Positions 1 through 7,679 of a stretch of 9,981 nt of DNA are shown here, piece after piece. The stretch is from contig CAYMPL010000066.1 in assembly GCA_964392415.1 (NCBI GenBank), forward strand, positions 1-9,981. The letters run 5' to 3'. The number at the start of each line of letters is the position of its first letter. The first letter of the stretch is position 1. The position numbers and the translations under genes were made by a program. This DNA comes from CAYJMQ01 sp964392415 (lineage in GTDB: Bacteria > Bdellovibrionota > JACOXK01 > 2-02-FULL-40-11). A model generated the notes under the pieces. It saw nothing but the letters and a program-made list of their open reading frames with translations. It ran no database searches and was not told where the DNA came from.

Positions 1-372
1 GAATTGAGTATTTTTTGTGCTGCTATGGTTGCAGCTGGGCTTGGCTTTCTCTGGTATGCTTCTTATCCTGCCGCGATTTTTATGGGAGATGTCGGGGCGC
101 TTGCATTAGGAGGGGCGCTTGGAATGCTTGCGGTGATTGTTAAACAGGAAATCTTGCTCATGATTGTCGGTGGGGTTTTTGTGGTTGAGGCAATTTCTGT
201 TATTTTTCAGGTGGCTTCTTATAAACTAACGCGGAAACGGATTTTTAAAATGGCGCCTATTCATCATCACTTTGAAATATCTGGCTGGGCGGAGCCAAAA
301 ATTGTGGTCCGTTTTTGGATTATTTCAATTATTCTTGCGATGATTTCGCTGGCAACATTGAAACTGCGATAA
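1..372 (+). CDS. mraY: MraY, phospho-MurNAc-pentapeptide transferase, C-terminal part (5' truncated by window edge)
   Basis: Integral membrane enzyme that transfers phospho-MurNAc-pentapeptide from UDP to undecaprenyl phosphate, giving lipid I on the inner face of the cytoplasmic membrane. The frame is open from base 1 and the first codons (E-L-S-I-F) are internal, so the start lies outside the window; about 123 C-terminal residues are present, roughly a third of the usual 360. Visible signatures are FMGDVGALALGG (bases ~79-117), which holds the catalytic Asp of the family, and the MAPIHHHFE histidine motif (~250-276), followed by the typical ending IVVRFWIISI...LATLKLR. Three hydrophobic segments remain. 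It stops at TAA 370-372, 9 nt before murD, which fits co-transcription. No missing key residue is seen in this part. The identification is secure. Confidence 0.97.
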   Translation, partial: ELSIFCAAMVAAGLGFLWYASYPAAIFMGDVGALALGGALGMLAVIVKQEILLMIVGGVFVVEAISVIFQVASYKLTRKRIFKMAPIHHHFEISGWAEPKIVVRFWIISIILAMISLATLKLR

Positions 373-381
373 AGAGGGATC

Positions 382-1737
382 ATGCACCTTAAAGGGAAAA
401 AAATAGTGGTGGTGGGTCTGGCGCGAACAGGTGTGGCCGTTGCTAAATTTGCATCAGAACGGGGAGCGATCGTTACGGTCACTGACATGAAAACGAAATC
501 AGAACTTCATGAAGCGGTGAAGCAGCTCGTTCCCTATAGGAAAATTAAGTATGAACTGGGGCGCCATCAGATAAAGACATTTCTGGCTTCAGATCTTATT
601 GTTGTCAGTCCCGGCGTGCCTCTTAATATAGAACCGTTGGTCGAAGCAAAAAATAAAAACAAAGAAATTATATCTGAACTTGAATTTGCCTGTCGGTTTA
701 TAAGGATTCCCATGATTGCCATCACCGGGACCAATGGAAAGACGACAACAACGCTCATGACTGGACAGATGTTTAAAAACGCGGGGAAAAACGCGTTTGT
801 GGGGGGGAATGTTGGAAATGCTTTGACCAATTTGCTCTTGAGTCGGGAGAGCTATCAGTATGTTGTTTGTGAAGTCTCGAGCTTTCAGCTTGAGACGATC
901 AAAAAGTTTAAGCCAAATGTGGCGATCATTCTTAACCTGACGGCAGACCATCTCGACCGGCATGGCACGATGGAAAGTTATAAAGCCTTTAAGGGGAGAA
1001 TTTTTGAAAATCAGACCTCGGCGGATTATTTGATTCTCAATGCGGATGATCCACTCCTCGCGGGCTATGCTTCACTTGCAAAGTCGAGAGTACTCTATTT
1101 TAAAAAATGCGCGCCTTCCCAGAGCCCTGAAGGTATTTGTTATGAAGAACCTTATTTTTATTTGGGATCAAAATATACCGGAAAGAGACAATTCCGGACA
1201 GATAAAATCCAGATTTTGGGGGCACATAACAAAGAAAATTTCATGGCGGCTATTCTCGCCGCCAAGATTTTCAAATGTTCGGATGAGGCTATTCAGCGGA
1301 CACTGGATACCTTTGAAGGGGTTCCCCATCGTCTTGAATATGTGAAAACATGCGGCTATGTTGACTTCTACAATGATTCGAAAGCTACGAATGTTGATTC
1401 TGTTATTCGTTCTCTTGAAAGTTTTCAAAAACCGCTGATTCTCATCATGGGAGGGCGCGATAAAGGGGGAAATTTTGAAGTTCTTCGGCCTTTGATTCAG
1501 AAAAAGGTAAAAATATTGATCTTAATGGGAGAGGCGAAAGAAAAAATTAACCGGGCGATCGGGGATTATACGGAGACCTTTGTGGTTGGAACATTGGAAG
1601 AAGCGGTATTTATGTCCTATCAAAAATCAAGAAGAGGGGATGTGATTCTCTTTTCTCCGGGATGCGCGAGTTTTGATGAATTTAAAAATTATGAGGATCG
1701 GGGGAATCGTTTCAAGGGATTGCTTCGCGATCTATGA
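382..1737 (+). CDS. murD: MurD, UDP-MurNAc-L-alanine:D-glutamate ligase
   Basis: Cytoplasmic ATP-dependent ligase adding D-Glu to UDP-MurNAc-L-Ala. The 451-residue length is normal. Domain order: N-terminal Rossmann-like UDP-binding domain (residues ~1-108, with GLARTG near 12-17), central ATPase domain with the P-loop AITGTNGKTTTT at 113-124, EVSSFQLE at 164-171 and NLTADHLDRH at 185-194, then a C-terminal domain with FYNDSKATN at 329-337, LIMGGRDKG at 354-362 and SPGCASFDEF at 425-434. The GLARTG, SSFQLE and GGRDKG motifs separate MurD from MurC, MurE and MurF. The ATG at 382 follows a purine-rich AGAGGGA (373-379) sitting rather close to the start. The stop overlaps the ftsW start (ATGA, 1734-1737), implying translational coupling. 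No anomalies seen. Confidence 0.97.
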   Translation: MHLKGKKIVVVGLARTGVAVAKFASERGAIVTVTDMKTKSELHEAVKQLVPYRKIKYELGRHQIKTFLASDLIVVSPGVPLNIEPLVEAKNKNKEIISELEFACRFIRIPMIAITGTNGKTTTTLMTGQMFKNAGKNAFVGGNVGNALTNLLLSRESYQYVVCEVSSFQLETIKKFKPNVAIILNLTADHLDRHGTMESYKAFKGRIFENQTSADYLILNADDPLLAGYASLAKSRVLYFKKCAPSQSPEGICYEEPYFYLGSKYTGKRQFRTDKIQILGAHNKENFMAAILAAKIFKCSDEAIQRTLDTFEGVPHRLEYVKTCGYVDFYNDSKATNVDSVIRSLESFQKPLILIMGGRDKGGNFEVLRPLIQKKVKILILMGEAKEKINRAIGDYTETFVVGTLEEAVFMSYQKSRRGDVILFSPGCASFDEFKNYEDRGNRFKGLLRDL

Positions 1738-2849
1738 CTAGAAGAATTCCTTTCGACTACTGGCTCTTTGTGATTACGTTTGTGCTGGTTCTTGTGGGCA
1801 TTGTGATGGTTTTTAGTTCGAGTTCGATCTATGCGCTCCAAAACTTTGGTGACAGCTACTATTTCTTAAAAAAACAGATCCTCTTTTCCGCCTGCGGTTT
1901 TTTTCTTTTGATTCTTTTACTTTTTGTCGATTATCATCATTTCTATAAAATAATTTATCCCCTGCTTGGAATCAGTCTTCTTTTGATGCTTGCGCTGTTT
2001 GTGCCTGGAATTGGGCATCGGGTGGGGGGGGCCAGGCGCTGGATCGATATCGGTTTTTTTCGTTTTCAACCTGCCGAAATTGCAAAATACGCAGTTGTTT
2101 TTTATCTGGCTTATTCCCTTTCAAAGAAAGAAGAGAAGGTCAGATCATTTATTGTCGGTTTTGTGCCGCATCTGTTCGTTACGGGAATTTTTCTTGGGCT
2201 TCTTTTGCTTCAACCCGATTTCGGAACCGCTTTGGCTCTCGCATTTATTGCGCTTCTTATGCTCTTTGCCGCTGGGGCAAGGCTTTCATATTTAATCTCA
2301 GCGCTTCTTATTGTGATTACTGCAGCAACGTTTCTTATTATGAATGCTCCTTATCGGAAAAATCGGATTTTGGCTTTTTTGAATCCGTGGGAAGATCCTA
2401 AAAATACAGGATTTCAGATTATTCAATCTTTTTTGGCTTTTTATTCTGGCGGAATTTTAGGGCTTGGGCTTGGGGATGGAAGACAAAAGCTTTTTTATCT
2501 CCCCGAGGCCCATACCGATTTTATTTTTTCTGTGGCCGGAGAAGAATTGGGATTTCTCGGTGTGATGTTCATTGTTTCTCTTTTTATTCTTTTTTTATAT
2601 CGCGGTATTCGAATCGCACTTCGTGCGCCTGATCTCTTTGGAGTCTATCTCGCCCTTGGGATTACGGTTTTGATTTCATTTCAAGCGATCACAAACATCG
2701 GTGTCGTGATGGGGCTTCTTCCAACGAAGGGACTTGCGCTCCCCTTTATGAGCGCGGGGGGGAGTTCTCTCATCTGTAATCTTTCAGGGATTGGAATCCT
2801 TCTCAATATTTCCGCTCAGCAGCAGAATGTAACGAGGCATTACCGATGA
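1734..2849 (+). CDS. ftsW: FtsW, SEDS-family septal peptidoglycan glycosyltransferase
   Basis: Polytopic inner-membrane SEDS protein that polymerises lipid II at the septum together with its class B PBP partner (FtsI). The 371-residue sequence has about nine to ten hydrophobic segments. Family signatures: RRWIDIGFFRFQPAEIAK (~101-118), QPDFGTA (160-166), FLNPWEDP (215-222), and the loop LPEAHTDFIFSVAGEELG (~256-273), whose Asp262 matches the essential SEDS aspartate (Asp297 in E. coli FtsW). GLLPTKGLALPFMSAGGSS (~327-345) near the end is also diagnostic. Position between murD and murG is the standard dcw location and favours FtsW over its paralogue RodA. It begins inside the murD stop (ATGA) and ends in an identical 4-bp ATGA overlap with murG. 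The N-terminal cytoplasmic tail is very short (~10 residues). Confidence 0.95.
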   Translation: MTRRIPFDYWLFVITFVLVLVGIVMVFSSSSIYALQNFGDSYYFLKKQILFSACGFFLLILLLFVDYHHFYKIIYPLLGISLLLMLALFVPGIGHRVGGARRWIDIGFFRFQPAEIAKYAVVFYLAYSLSKKEEKVRSFIVGFVPHLFVTGIFLGLLLLQPDFGTALALAFIALLMLFAAGARLSYLISALLIVITAATFLIMNAPYRKNRILAFLNPWEDPKNTGFQIIQSFLAFYSGGILGLGLGDGRQKLFYLPEAHTDFIFSVAGEELGFLGVMFIVSLFILFLYRGIRIALRAPDLFGVYLALGITVLISFQAITNIGVVMGLLPTKGLALPFMSAGGSSLICNLSGIGILLNISAQQQNVTRHYR

Positions 2850-3913
2850 AGCTTTTGATAGCTGGAGGGGGGACTGGGGGACATCTGTTTCCCGGCATAG
2901 CGATTGCTGAAGAACTTTTAAGCAGGGATTCATCCCATCAAGTCCTTTTTGCGGGGACGCAAAAAGGACTTGAAGCATTGATTGTTCCCAAGCGGGGTTA
3001 TCCCGTTCAATTTATTTCTATCAGTGGTTTTTCAGGGAAGAGATTTTATGAAAAGTTAAAAATGTTTTTTTTAATTCCAATTTCTTTTGTTCAATCATTT
3101 TTTATTCTTAAAAAGTTTAAGCCGGACGTCGTTTTGGGAGTGGGGGGTTATGCAAGTTTTCCAATTCTGTTTGTTGCTTTTTTTTTGAGAATCAAAAAAA
3201 AAGCAATACAAGAGCAAAATTTCAAACCAGGTCTTGCCAATTCGATTTTGTCTTATCTCGTCGATACGATTTTCGTTAGTTTTGAAGCGACGCAAGCCTT
3301 TTTTCCCCCTGAAAAGGTTCTTGTAACCGGAAATCCGGTAAGAAAATTTAAGATGAAAGAAATTCCTTCAAACAAAAAATTCACCATTTTTATTTTGGGG
3401 GGGAGTCAAGGCTCTCATTCTTTAAACCGCGCGCTTCTTGAAGCGCTTCCTTACCTTGAACCGATAAAAAATGAGATTCATCTGATCCATCAGACCGGAA
3501 AAAAAGACCATCTGTGGGTCACGACGACCTATTTCGATCATCATTGGGAAGTGGGGGAAGCGGAGATTTACGATTTTATAGAGGATATGGATGAAATGTA
3601 TTCCAGGGCTGATTTTATTGTTTGCAGGGCAGGCGCTTCCACCGTTTCAGAGGTCGCACTCCTCGGGAAAGCAGTACTTTTTGTCCCCTTTCTTTTTGCG
3701 GCTCACAACCATCAGGAGGAGAACGCAAAACTTCTTGAAAAGGAGGGGGCTGCCCGTCTGCTTCTCGATTGGCAGCTCAATGGTTCGATTGTAGCCAAAG
3801 AAATTCAGTATGCCTTTGAGCATCCCCGCGAGCTTGAGGAGATGCGAAAGAAAATCCTTCCCTTCTCCCGCCCCTATGCCACCCAGACGATCGTCGATGA
3901 ACTTTTGCGATAA
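2846..3913 (+). CDS. murG: MurG, UDP-GlcNAc:lipid I GlcNAc transferase
   Basis: Peripheral membrane GT-B glycosyltransferase converting lipid I to lipid II with UDP-GlcNAc. The 355-residue length is normal. N-terminal acceptor domain: GGGTGGHLFPG at 7-17, GVGGYASFP at 98-106 and QEQN at 122-125. C-terminal donor domain: GNPVR at 162-166, GGSQGS at 185-190, CRAGASTVSE at 260-269 and FAAHNHQEENA at ~284-294, which contact UDP-GlcNAc in the family. The hydrophobic, basic patch near 72-92 fits membrane association. The ATG lies in the 4-bp overlap with ftsW. In most bacteria murC follows within a few bases; here a separate gene and 1.44 kb intervene. The mid-gene stretch around 3060-3260 is very AT-rich but the frame is intact. 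Confidence 0.97.
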   Translation: MKLLIAGGGTGGHLFPGIAIAEELLSRDSSHQVLFAGTQKGLEALIVPKRGYPVQFISISGFSGKRFYEKLKMFFLIPISFVQSFFILKKFKPDVVLGVGGYASFPILFVAFFLRIKKKAIQEQNFKPGLANSILSYLVDTIFVSFEATQAFFPPEKVLVTGNPVRKFKMKEIPSNKKFTIFILGGSQGSHSLNRALLEALPYLEPIKNEIHLIHQTGKKDHLWVTTTYFDHHWEVGEAEIYDFIEDMDEMYSRADFIVCRAGASTVSEVALLGKAVLFVPFLFAAHNHQEENAKLLEKEGAARLLLDWQLNGSIVAKEIQYAFEHPRELEEMRKKILPFSRPYATQTIVDELLR

Positions 3914-4049
3914 GCTTCATTTGGAAGCATTGTATATCTCGTTTAATGAAGTTGCAGAAATCGTAACATTATAGAATAGGATATACAGATGTGCAGGCGA
4001 AGTAGTGGGCTGCATTGACACCATGAAATCCTAATGGTAGACTTTAGAA
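3914..4049 (+). other. Intergenic region between murG and the ATPase gene
   Basis: This 136-bp AT-rich stretch has no coding potential I can support. It contains a short hairpin, GCTTC-ATTTG-GAAGC (3914-3928), right after the murG stop, but no T-run follows, so I do not call a terminator. A looser inverted pair, CTTCATT (3915-3921) and AATGAAG (3945-3951), also exists. A TAGAAT (3972-3977) resembles a -10 box, with TTGCAG (3952-3957) upstream but only 14 nt apart, so any promoter for the ATPase is tentative. An in-frame TAG at 4038-4040 limits how far upstream the ATPase could start. Confidence 0.4.
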
Positions 4050-5276
4050 ATGTCTGAGATAATAAGAAGTGCTGTAAATTCAGTGACTTATCTCATGAAA
4101 AGATTCCCTGTAGTAGCTGTTTTGGGGGCCAGACAGGTCGGAAAGACGACATTGCTTCATCAGATGTTGCCGACCGCTCCTTTTTTTGATTTGGAACGTG
4201 AGGCCGATTACGATCGCGTGAAATCGGATCCCGAATTTTTCTTATTTCAGTATAAGGAGACGCTCGTGTTGGATGAAGCGCAAGTGTGTCCTGATCTTTT
4301 TCCTGCCCTGCGTGTGGCTATCGATAAACATCGAAAATTGAATGGTCAATATCTGCTGAGTGGTTCGAGTTCCCCCTTGTTGATAAGGAATTTAAGTGAA
4401 AGTCTGGCCGGTCGGATTGCTCTCTTTGAACTTTCACCTCTGCAGTTACAAGAATGCTGGGGCGCCTCCTCAGGTTTTTATGATTGGTTAAGGGAAGGAA
4501 AGATCGGGGATTACAGCAGTCTTACCGCTGTTATTTCGTGGGATCAGCTTATTCAAACTTGTTTTTATGGAGGTTTTCCAGACCCGTTCCTTCATCGGAG
4601 TGACAAAGATTATTTTGGATTCTGGATGAGCAATTATTTTAAAACATATATTGAACGAGATATCAGAAAATTATTTTCCGGGTTGAATATAGAGGCTTAC
4701 AAGCGTTTTATAAGAATGCTCGCAACAAGCAGTGGCGCTTTATTTAAAGCTTCAAATTTTTCAAAATCCTTGGATGTTTCTGAGCCGACCGTGAAATCAT
4801 ATTTGGAGATTGCGGAAGGAACATTTTTTTGGCGTATTTTGCCAAGTTTTCAAAAAAACATTAAAAAGCGTCTTGTTAAAATGCCAAAAGGGCATATTCG
4901 CGACTCGGGCATTTTGAATTATTTATTGAATATTGCCGATATAGAAACTTTAAAAGCTCATCCTTCATTTGGAACGATTTGGGAAATTTTTATCATAGAA
5001 CAAATTATTCGCGGTCTTCAGATGAAACTTATTGATTTTCGGTATTTTTATTATCGAACGCATAATCAAGCGGAAGTGGATTTAATACTTGAAGGACCCT
5101 GGGGCATTATTCCTATTGAAATCAAATTGGGCGTTCGGATTGATAAAAGGCAATTATCAAATCTAGAGAATTTTATCAAAGAATATAAATGTCCTTTTGG
5201 ACTGATCATCAATAATGCGGAGAAGCCGGAATTGCTATCGTCGCATGTCATTCAGATCCCCGCCGGGTGTCTTTAA
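4050..5276 (+). CDS. AAA+ ATPase with C-terminal DUF4143 and PD-(D/E)XK-like fold (AAA_14/DUF4143 family)
   Basis: A 408-residue ATP-binding protein of the common but functionally unresolved AAA_14-DUF4143 family. Seen in sequence: Walker A GARQVGKTT (26-34), Walker B TLVLDEAQ (71-78; Asp75, Glu76), a sensor-like LLSGSSS (102-108) and GRI at 121-123, then the DUF4143 part from about 190 with YFKTYIERDIRKL (196-208). A possible winged-helix segment lies at ~232-267 (SKSLDVSEPTVKSYLEIAEG). The C-terminus has Glu312, EVDLIL (342-347) and IPIEIK (354-359), the spacing of a PD-(D/E)XK nuclease core. It is soluble, with no signal peptide. An in-frame TAG at 4038-4040 makes ATG 4050 the first plausible start, but there is no clear Shine-Dalgarno. 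It interrupts the murG-murC join and is not part of any known dcw pathway; it is probably a horizontally acquired cargo or selfish gene (inference). Substrate and function unknown. Confidence 0.9.
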   Translation: MSEIIRSAVNSVTYLMKRFPVVAVLGARQVGKTTLLHQMLPTAPFFDLEREADYDRVKSDPEFFLFQYKETLVLDEAQVCPDLFPALRVAIDKHRKLNGQYLLSGSSSPLLIRNLSESLAGRIALFELSPLQLQECWGASSGFYDWLREGKIGDYSSLTAVISWDQLIQTCFYGGFPDPFLHRSDKDYFGFWMSNYFKTYIERDIRKLFSGLNIEAYKRFIRMLATSSGALFKASNFSKSLDVSEPTVKSYLEIAEGTFFWRILPSFQKNIKKRLVKMPKGHIRDSGILNYLLNIADIETLKAHPSFGTIWEIFIIEQIIRGLQMKLIDFRYFYYRTHNQAEVDLILEGPWGIIPIEIKLGVRIDKRQLSNLENFIKEYKCPFGLIINNAEKPELLSSHVIQIPAGCL

Positions 5277-5355
5277 CAATCAATTTTTACATGATCAGGA
5301 TGATATCAACGTAAATCCACTTTGAATGAGGCATTTTTAATGATAAATGTAGCTT
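5277..5355 (+). other. Intergenic region between the ATPase gene and murC
   Basis: This 79-bp AT-rich gap has no gene. It has an 8-bp palindrome TGATATCA (5301-5308) and a loose CATTT/AAATG inverted pair (5332-5336, 5345-5349). No Shine-Dalgarno precedes murC: the nearest purine motif, GAGG (5328-5331), is about 24 nt upstream. TTGAAT (5322-5327) and GATAAA (5342-5347) faintly resemble promoter boxes but are only 14 nt apart. Nothing here looks like a strong terminator for the ATPase gene, so read-through into murC is possible. Confidence 0.4.
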
Positions 5356-6744
5356 ATGTCTCATAAGCGTTTTCGGGAGATTCATTTTGTTGGAATTGGC
5401 GGCATTGGAATGAGCGGAATTGCTGAAGTTCTGCTAAACCTCGGTTATAAAGTGACCGGATCGGATCTTTCGAAAACTGAAATTACAAAAAGATTAGAAT
5501 CTCTCGGTGCGAAAGTATTTGAAGGGCATCGGATGAGTCATGTGAAGCATCCGGATGCGGTTGTCATTTCATCGGCCGTTTCTCAAGCCAACCCCGAAGT
5601 CATAAAAGCAAAAAAACTTAAAATTCCTGTGATTCCGCGAGCAGAAATGCTGGCGGAGCTGATGCGAATGAAGCGGGGGATTGCAATTGCAGGGACGCAT
5701 GGCAAAACGACGACGACATCAATGATTGGAACGATGCTTGCAACTTGTGGGGTCGATCCGACGGTTGTGATCGGGGGACGCCTCAATCGTTGGGGGACAA
5801 ACGCGAAGCTTGGACAGGGAGAGCTTTTGGTTGCCGAAGCGGACGAAAGCGATGGTTCTTTTAATCTTCTTTCTCCGACGATCGCTGTGGTTACGAATAT
5901 TGATGATGATCACCTCGATTATTATGGAAATCTGGAAAACATCAAAAAGGCATTTGCAATATTTCTAAATAAGCTCCCCTTTTATGGGGCTGGCATTGTC
6001 TGTGGCGATGACAAGAATATTCTTTCGGTTCTAAAAGAGGTAAAAAAAAGAATTTTGACGTATGGGATTTCTAATCATTGTGATTATCAGGCAAAAAACA
6101 TTCATTTCAAAAATATAGCAAGCCGCTTTGATGTCTATTTTAAAAATCAAAAATTGGGTAACATTCAACTTCAGGTTCCAGGCGTCCATAATGTTAAGAA
6201 CGCATTGTCAGCTGTAGCAGTTGGCAGGGAACTTTATCTCCCTTTCCAAAAAATCAGAAGAGGACTTGCCTCTTATACCGGTGTTCAGAGGCGGTTTCAG
6301 ATTCGTGGAGAGGTTTCTCAAGTGACAGTTCTCGATGACTATGGACATCACCCGACAGAAATAGAGGCGACCCTTGCGGCATGTAAGAAAGTATGGCCCA
6401 AACGAAGACTGGTTGTTGTTTTTCAGCCGCATCGCTATACGAGAACAAGAGATTTATTAAAGAAGTTTGCACGAGCATTTCATGATGCGGACGTGGTGTT
6501 GATGACGGAAATTTATCCGGCAGGCGAAAAACCGATTTCTGGCGTAAAGGCAGAGAAACTTGTTCCGCTGATTAAAAAGCATAAAAGGGAGGTCTATTTC
6601 ACACCGCGAAGAGAGCATGTGGCCTTCGAACTTGAAAAAATGATTAAATCGGGGGATGTTGTTTTGACTCTGGGGGCGGGAGATGTCTGGAAGGTGGGTG
6701 AAGAGCTTTTGGAGCTTATGAAAAGGATGGTGGTTCGAAAGTGA
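5356..6744 (+). CDS. murC: MurC, UDP-MurNAc:L-alanine ligase
   Basis: First of the ATP-dependent Mur ligases, adding L-Ala to UDP-MurNAc in the cytoplasm. The 462-residue length is normal. Domain order: N-terminal UDP-binding Rossmann domain with HFVGIGGIGMSGIAE (10-24), central ATPase with P-loop AGTHGKTTTT (112-121), EADESDGSF (161-169) and TNIDDDHLDYYG (180-191), then a C-terminal domain with DDYGHHPTEI (327-336), FQPHRYTRT (356-364) and YPAGEKPISG (387-396). The GTHGKT P-loop and DDYGHHPTEI are MurC hallmarks. Start chosen at ATG 5356: an in-frame TAG lies at 5350-5352, and the next ATG (residue 19) is inside the glycine motif. No Shine-Dalgarno is seen upstream, unlike the coupled starts elsewhere in the cluster. 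The stop overlaps the murB start region. Confidence 0.97.
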   Translation: MSHKRFREIHFVGIGGIGMSGIAEVLLNLGYKVTGSDLSKTEITKRLESLGAKVFEGHRMSHVKHPDAVVISSAVSQANPEVIKAKKLKIPVIPRAEMLAELMRMKRGIAIAGTHGKTTTTSMIGTMLATCGVDPTVVIGGRLNRWGTNAKLGQGELLVAEADESDGSFNLLSPTIAVVTNIDDDHLDYYGNLENIKKAFAIFLNKLPFYGAGIVCGDDKNILSVLKEVKKRILTYGISNHCDYQAKNIHFKNIASRFDVYFKNQKLGNIQLQVPGVHNVKNALSAVAVGRELYLPFQKIRRGLASYTGVQRRFQIRGEVSQVTVLDDYGHHPTEIEATLAACKKVWPKRRLVVVFQPHRYTRTRDLLKKFARAFHDADVVLMTEIYPAGEKPISGVKAEKLVPLIKKHKREVYFTPRREHVAFELEKMIKSGDVVLTLGAGDVWKVGEELLELMKRMVVRK

Positions 6745-7679
6745 TGACTGTTTCAGATTTGAAACCTATTTTGGGTAAGATAAAGGGGGAGATTTTATGG
6801 TCCGAACCCCTTTCCCGCCACACGACTTTTCGTGTGGGAGGTCCCGCGGACGTTTTATTTTATCCGAAAAATGTTTCAGAACTGGCAACTGTTTTCTCCC
6901 GGGTGGTTCAATATCAAATCCCCTATTTTATTTTGGGACAGGGCTCGAATCTTCTTTTTCCAGATGAAGGATTTCAGGGGGTTATATTTAATCTTTCCCA
7001 CTTTGATGGAATCGAAATCCTTGAACGCGATTCAAAAGCTGTCCGAATCAAAGTTCAAGCGGGGATCGATAAAAAGCGCCTTCTCAATTGGACTATTGAG
7101 CGAGGGTTTTCAGGGCTCGAATTTTTAAGCGGTGTCCCCGGCCAGATTGGGGGAGGGCTCTTTATGAATGCCGGATGTTTCGGCGATTTTTCTAAAATTG
7201 CCGAAAAGATTTGCCTCATGAACGAAGCGGCAAAGATAGAGGAGCTTCCTATTCGCTCTTGCGACTTCTCCTATCGTTCCCAATCCTTTTGTAAAAATAA
7301 AATTATTATTGCCTCAGTATTCCGTCTTAATTACGAAAAAAAAGAGATTCTTAAAGCCCGCGTCCAAAAACTACTTGATGATCGAAAAGAAAAGCAGCCC
7401 TTTGGTTACCCCAGTTGTGGATCGACTTTTAAAAATCCCCCCGACACCTTGGCTGGACGTCTGATTGAAACGGCTGGCTGTAAAGGATATAGAGTAGGGG
7501 ACGCGGAGGTTTCGAAAAAACATGCAAATTTTATTATCAATCATGGGCATGCTACTTCGAGAGATATCCTGGCTATTATCGATTATGTTAAAAAAAGAGT
7601 AAAAGAGACGCATAGTGTTGAACTTGAAGAAGAGGTGATCGTTGTCCAGTCCCGACGAACAAAAGCAGAAATGGTTTAA
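6741..7679 (+). CDS. murB: MurB, UDP-N-acetylenolpyruvoylglucosamine reductase (type II)
   Basis: FAD- and NADPH-dependent enzyme reducing enolpyruvyl-UDP-GlcNAc to UDP-MurNAc, the substrate of MurC. The 312-residue length matches the shorter type II enzymes. FAD-binding part: TTFRVGGPAD (28-37), LGQGSNLLF (65-73), SGLEFLSGVPGQIGG (124-138) and FMNAGCFG (141-148). Substrate domain: FSYRSQSF (176-183), QPFGYPSCGSTFKNP (219-233), where Ser228 corresponds to the catalytic proton donor, and KKHANFIIN (259-267). Glu298 near the end matches the second catalytic residue. The start is GTG 6741 (4-bp GTGA overlap with murC) or ATG 6744 (1-nt overlap); either gives essentially the same protein, and the nearest AAGGA (6723-6727) is rather distant, so coupling to murC is likely. 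Confidence 0.96.
   Translation: MMTVSDLKPILGKIKGEILWSEPLSRHTTFRVGGPADVLFYPKNVSELATVFSRVVQYQIPYFILGQGSNLLFPDEGFQGVIFNLSHFDGIEILERDSKAVRIKVQAGIDKKRLLNWTIERGFSGLEFLSGVPGQIGGGLFMNAGCFGDFSKIAEKICLMNEAAKIEELPIRSCDFSYRSQSFCKNKIIIASVFRLNYEKKEILKARVQKLLDDRKEKQPFGYPSCGSTFKNPPDTLAGRLIETAGCKGYRVGDAEVSKKHANFIINHGHATSRDILAIIDYVKKRVKETHSVELEEEVIVVQSRRTKAEMV
7626..7635 (+). promoter_or_regulatory. Shine-Dalgarno tract deciding the ddl TTG start
   Basis: A purine-rich tract ending in GAGG lies inside the 3' end of murB, six bases before the TTG at 7642. An in-frame TGA at 7636-7638 blocks any earlier start, and the ATG at 7671 is out of frame. The tract plus TTG is therefore the only well-supported initiation site for ddl. 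Confidence 0.6.

Noticed and set aside
567..963. Antisense open frames within murD (and similar ones in ftsW, murG, murC, murB and ddl)
   Set aside because: They lie fully opposite well-conserved genes, overlap one another, and their translations show no recognisable domain.
3914..3928. Hairpin GCTTC-ATTTG-GAAGC as a terminator after murG
   Set aside because: The stem is only 5 bp and no T-run follows.
3988..4017. A tiny peptide starting at ATG 3990 upstream of the ATPase (M-C-R-R-S-S-G-L-H)
   Set aside because: Nine codons, no ribosome site and no features; nothing to support translation or a leader-peptide role.
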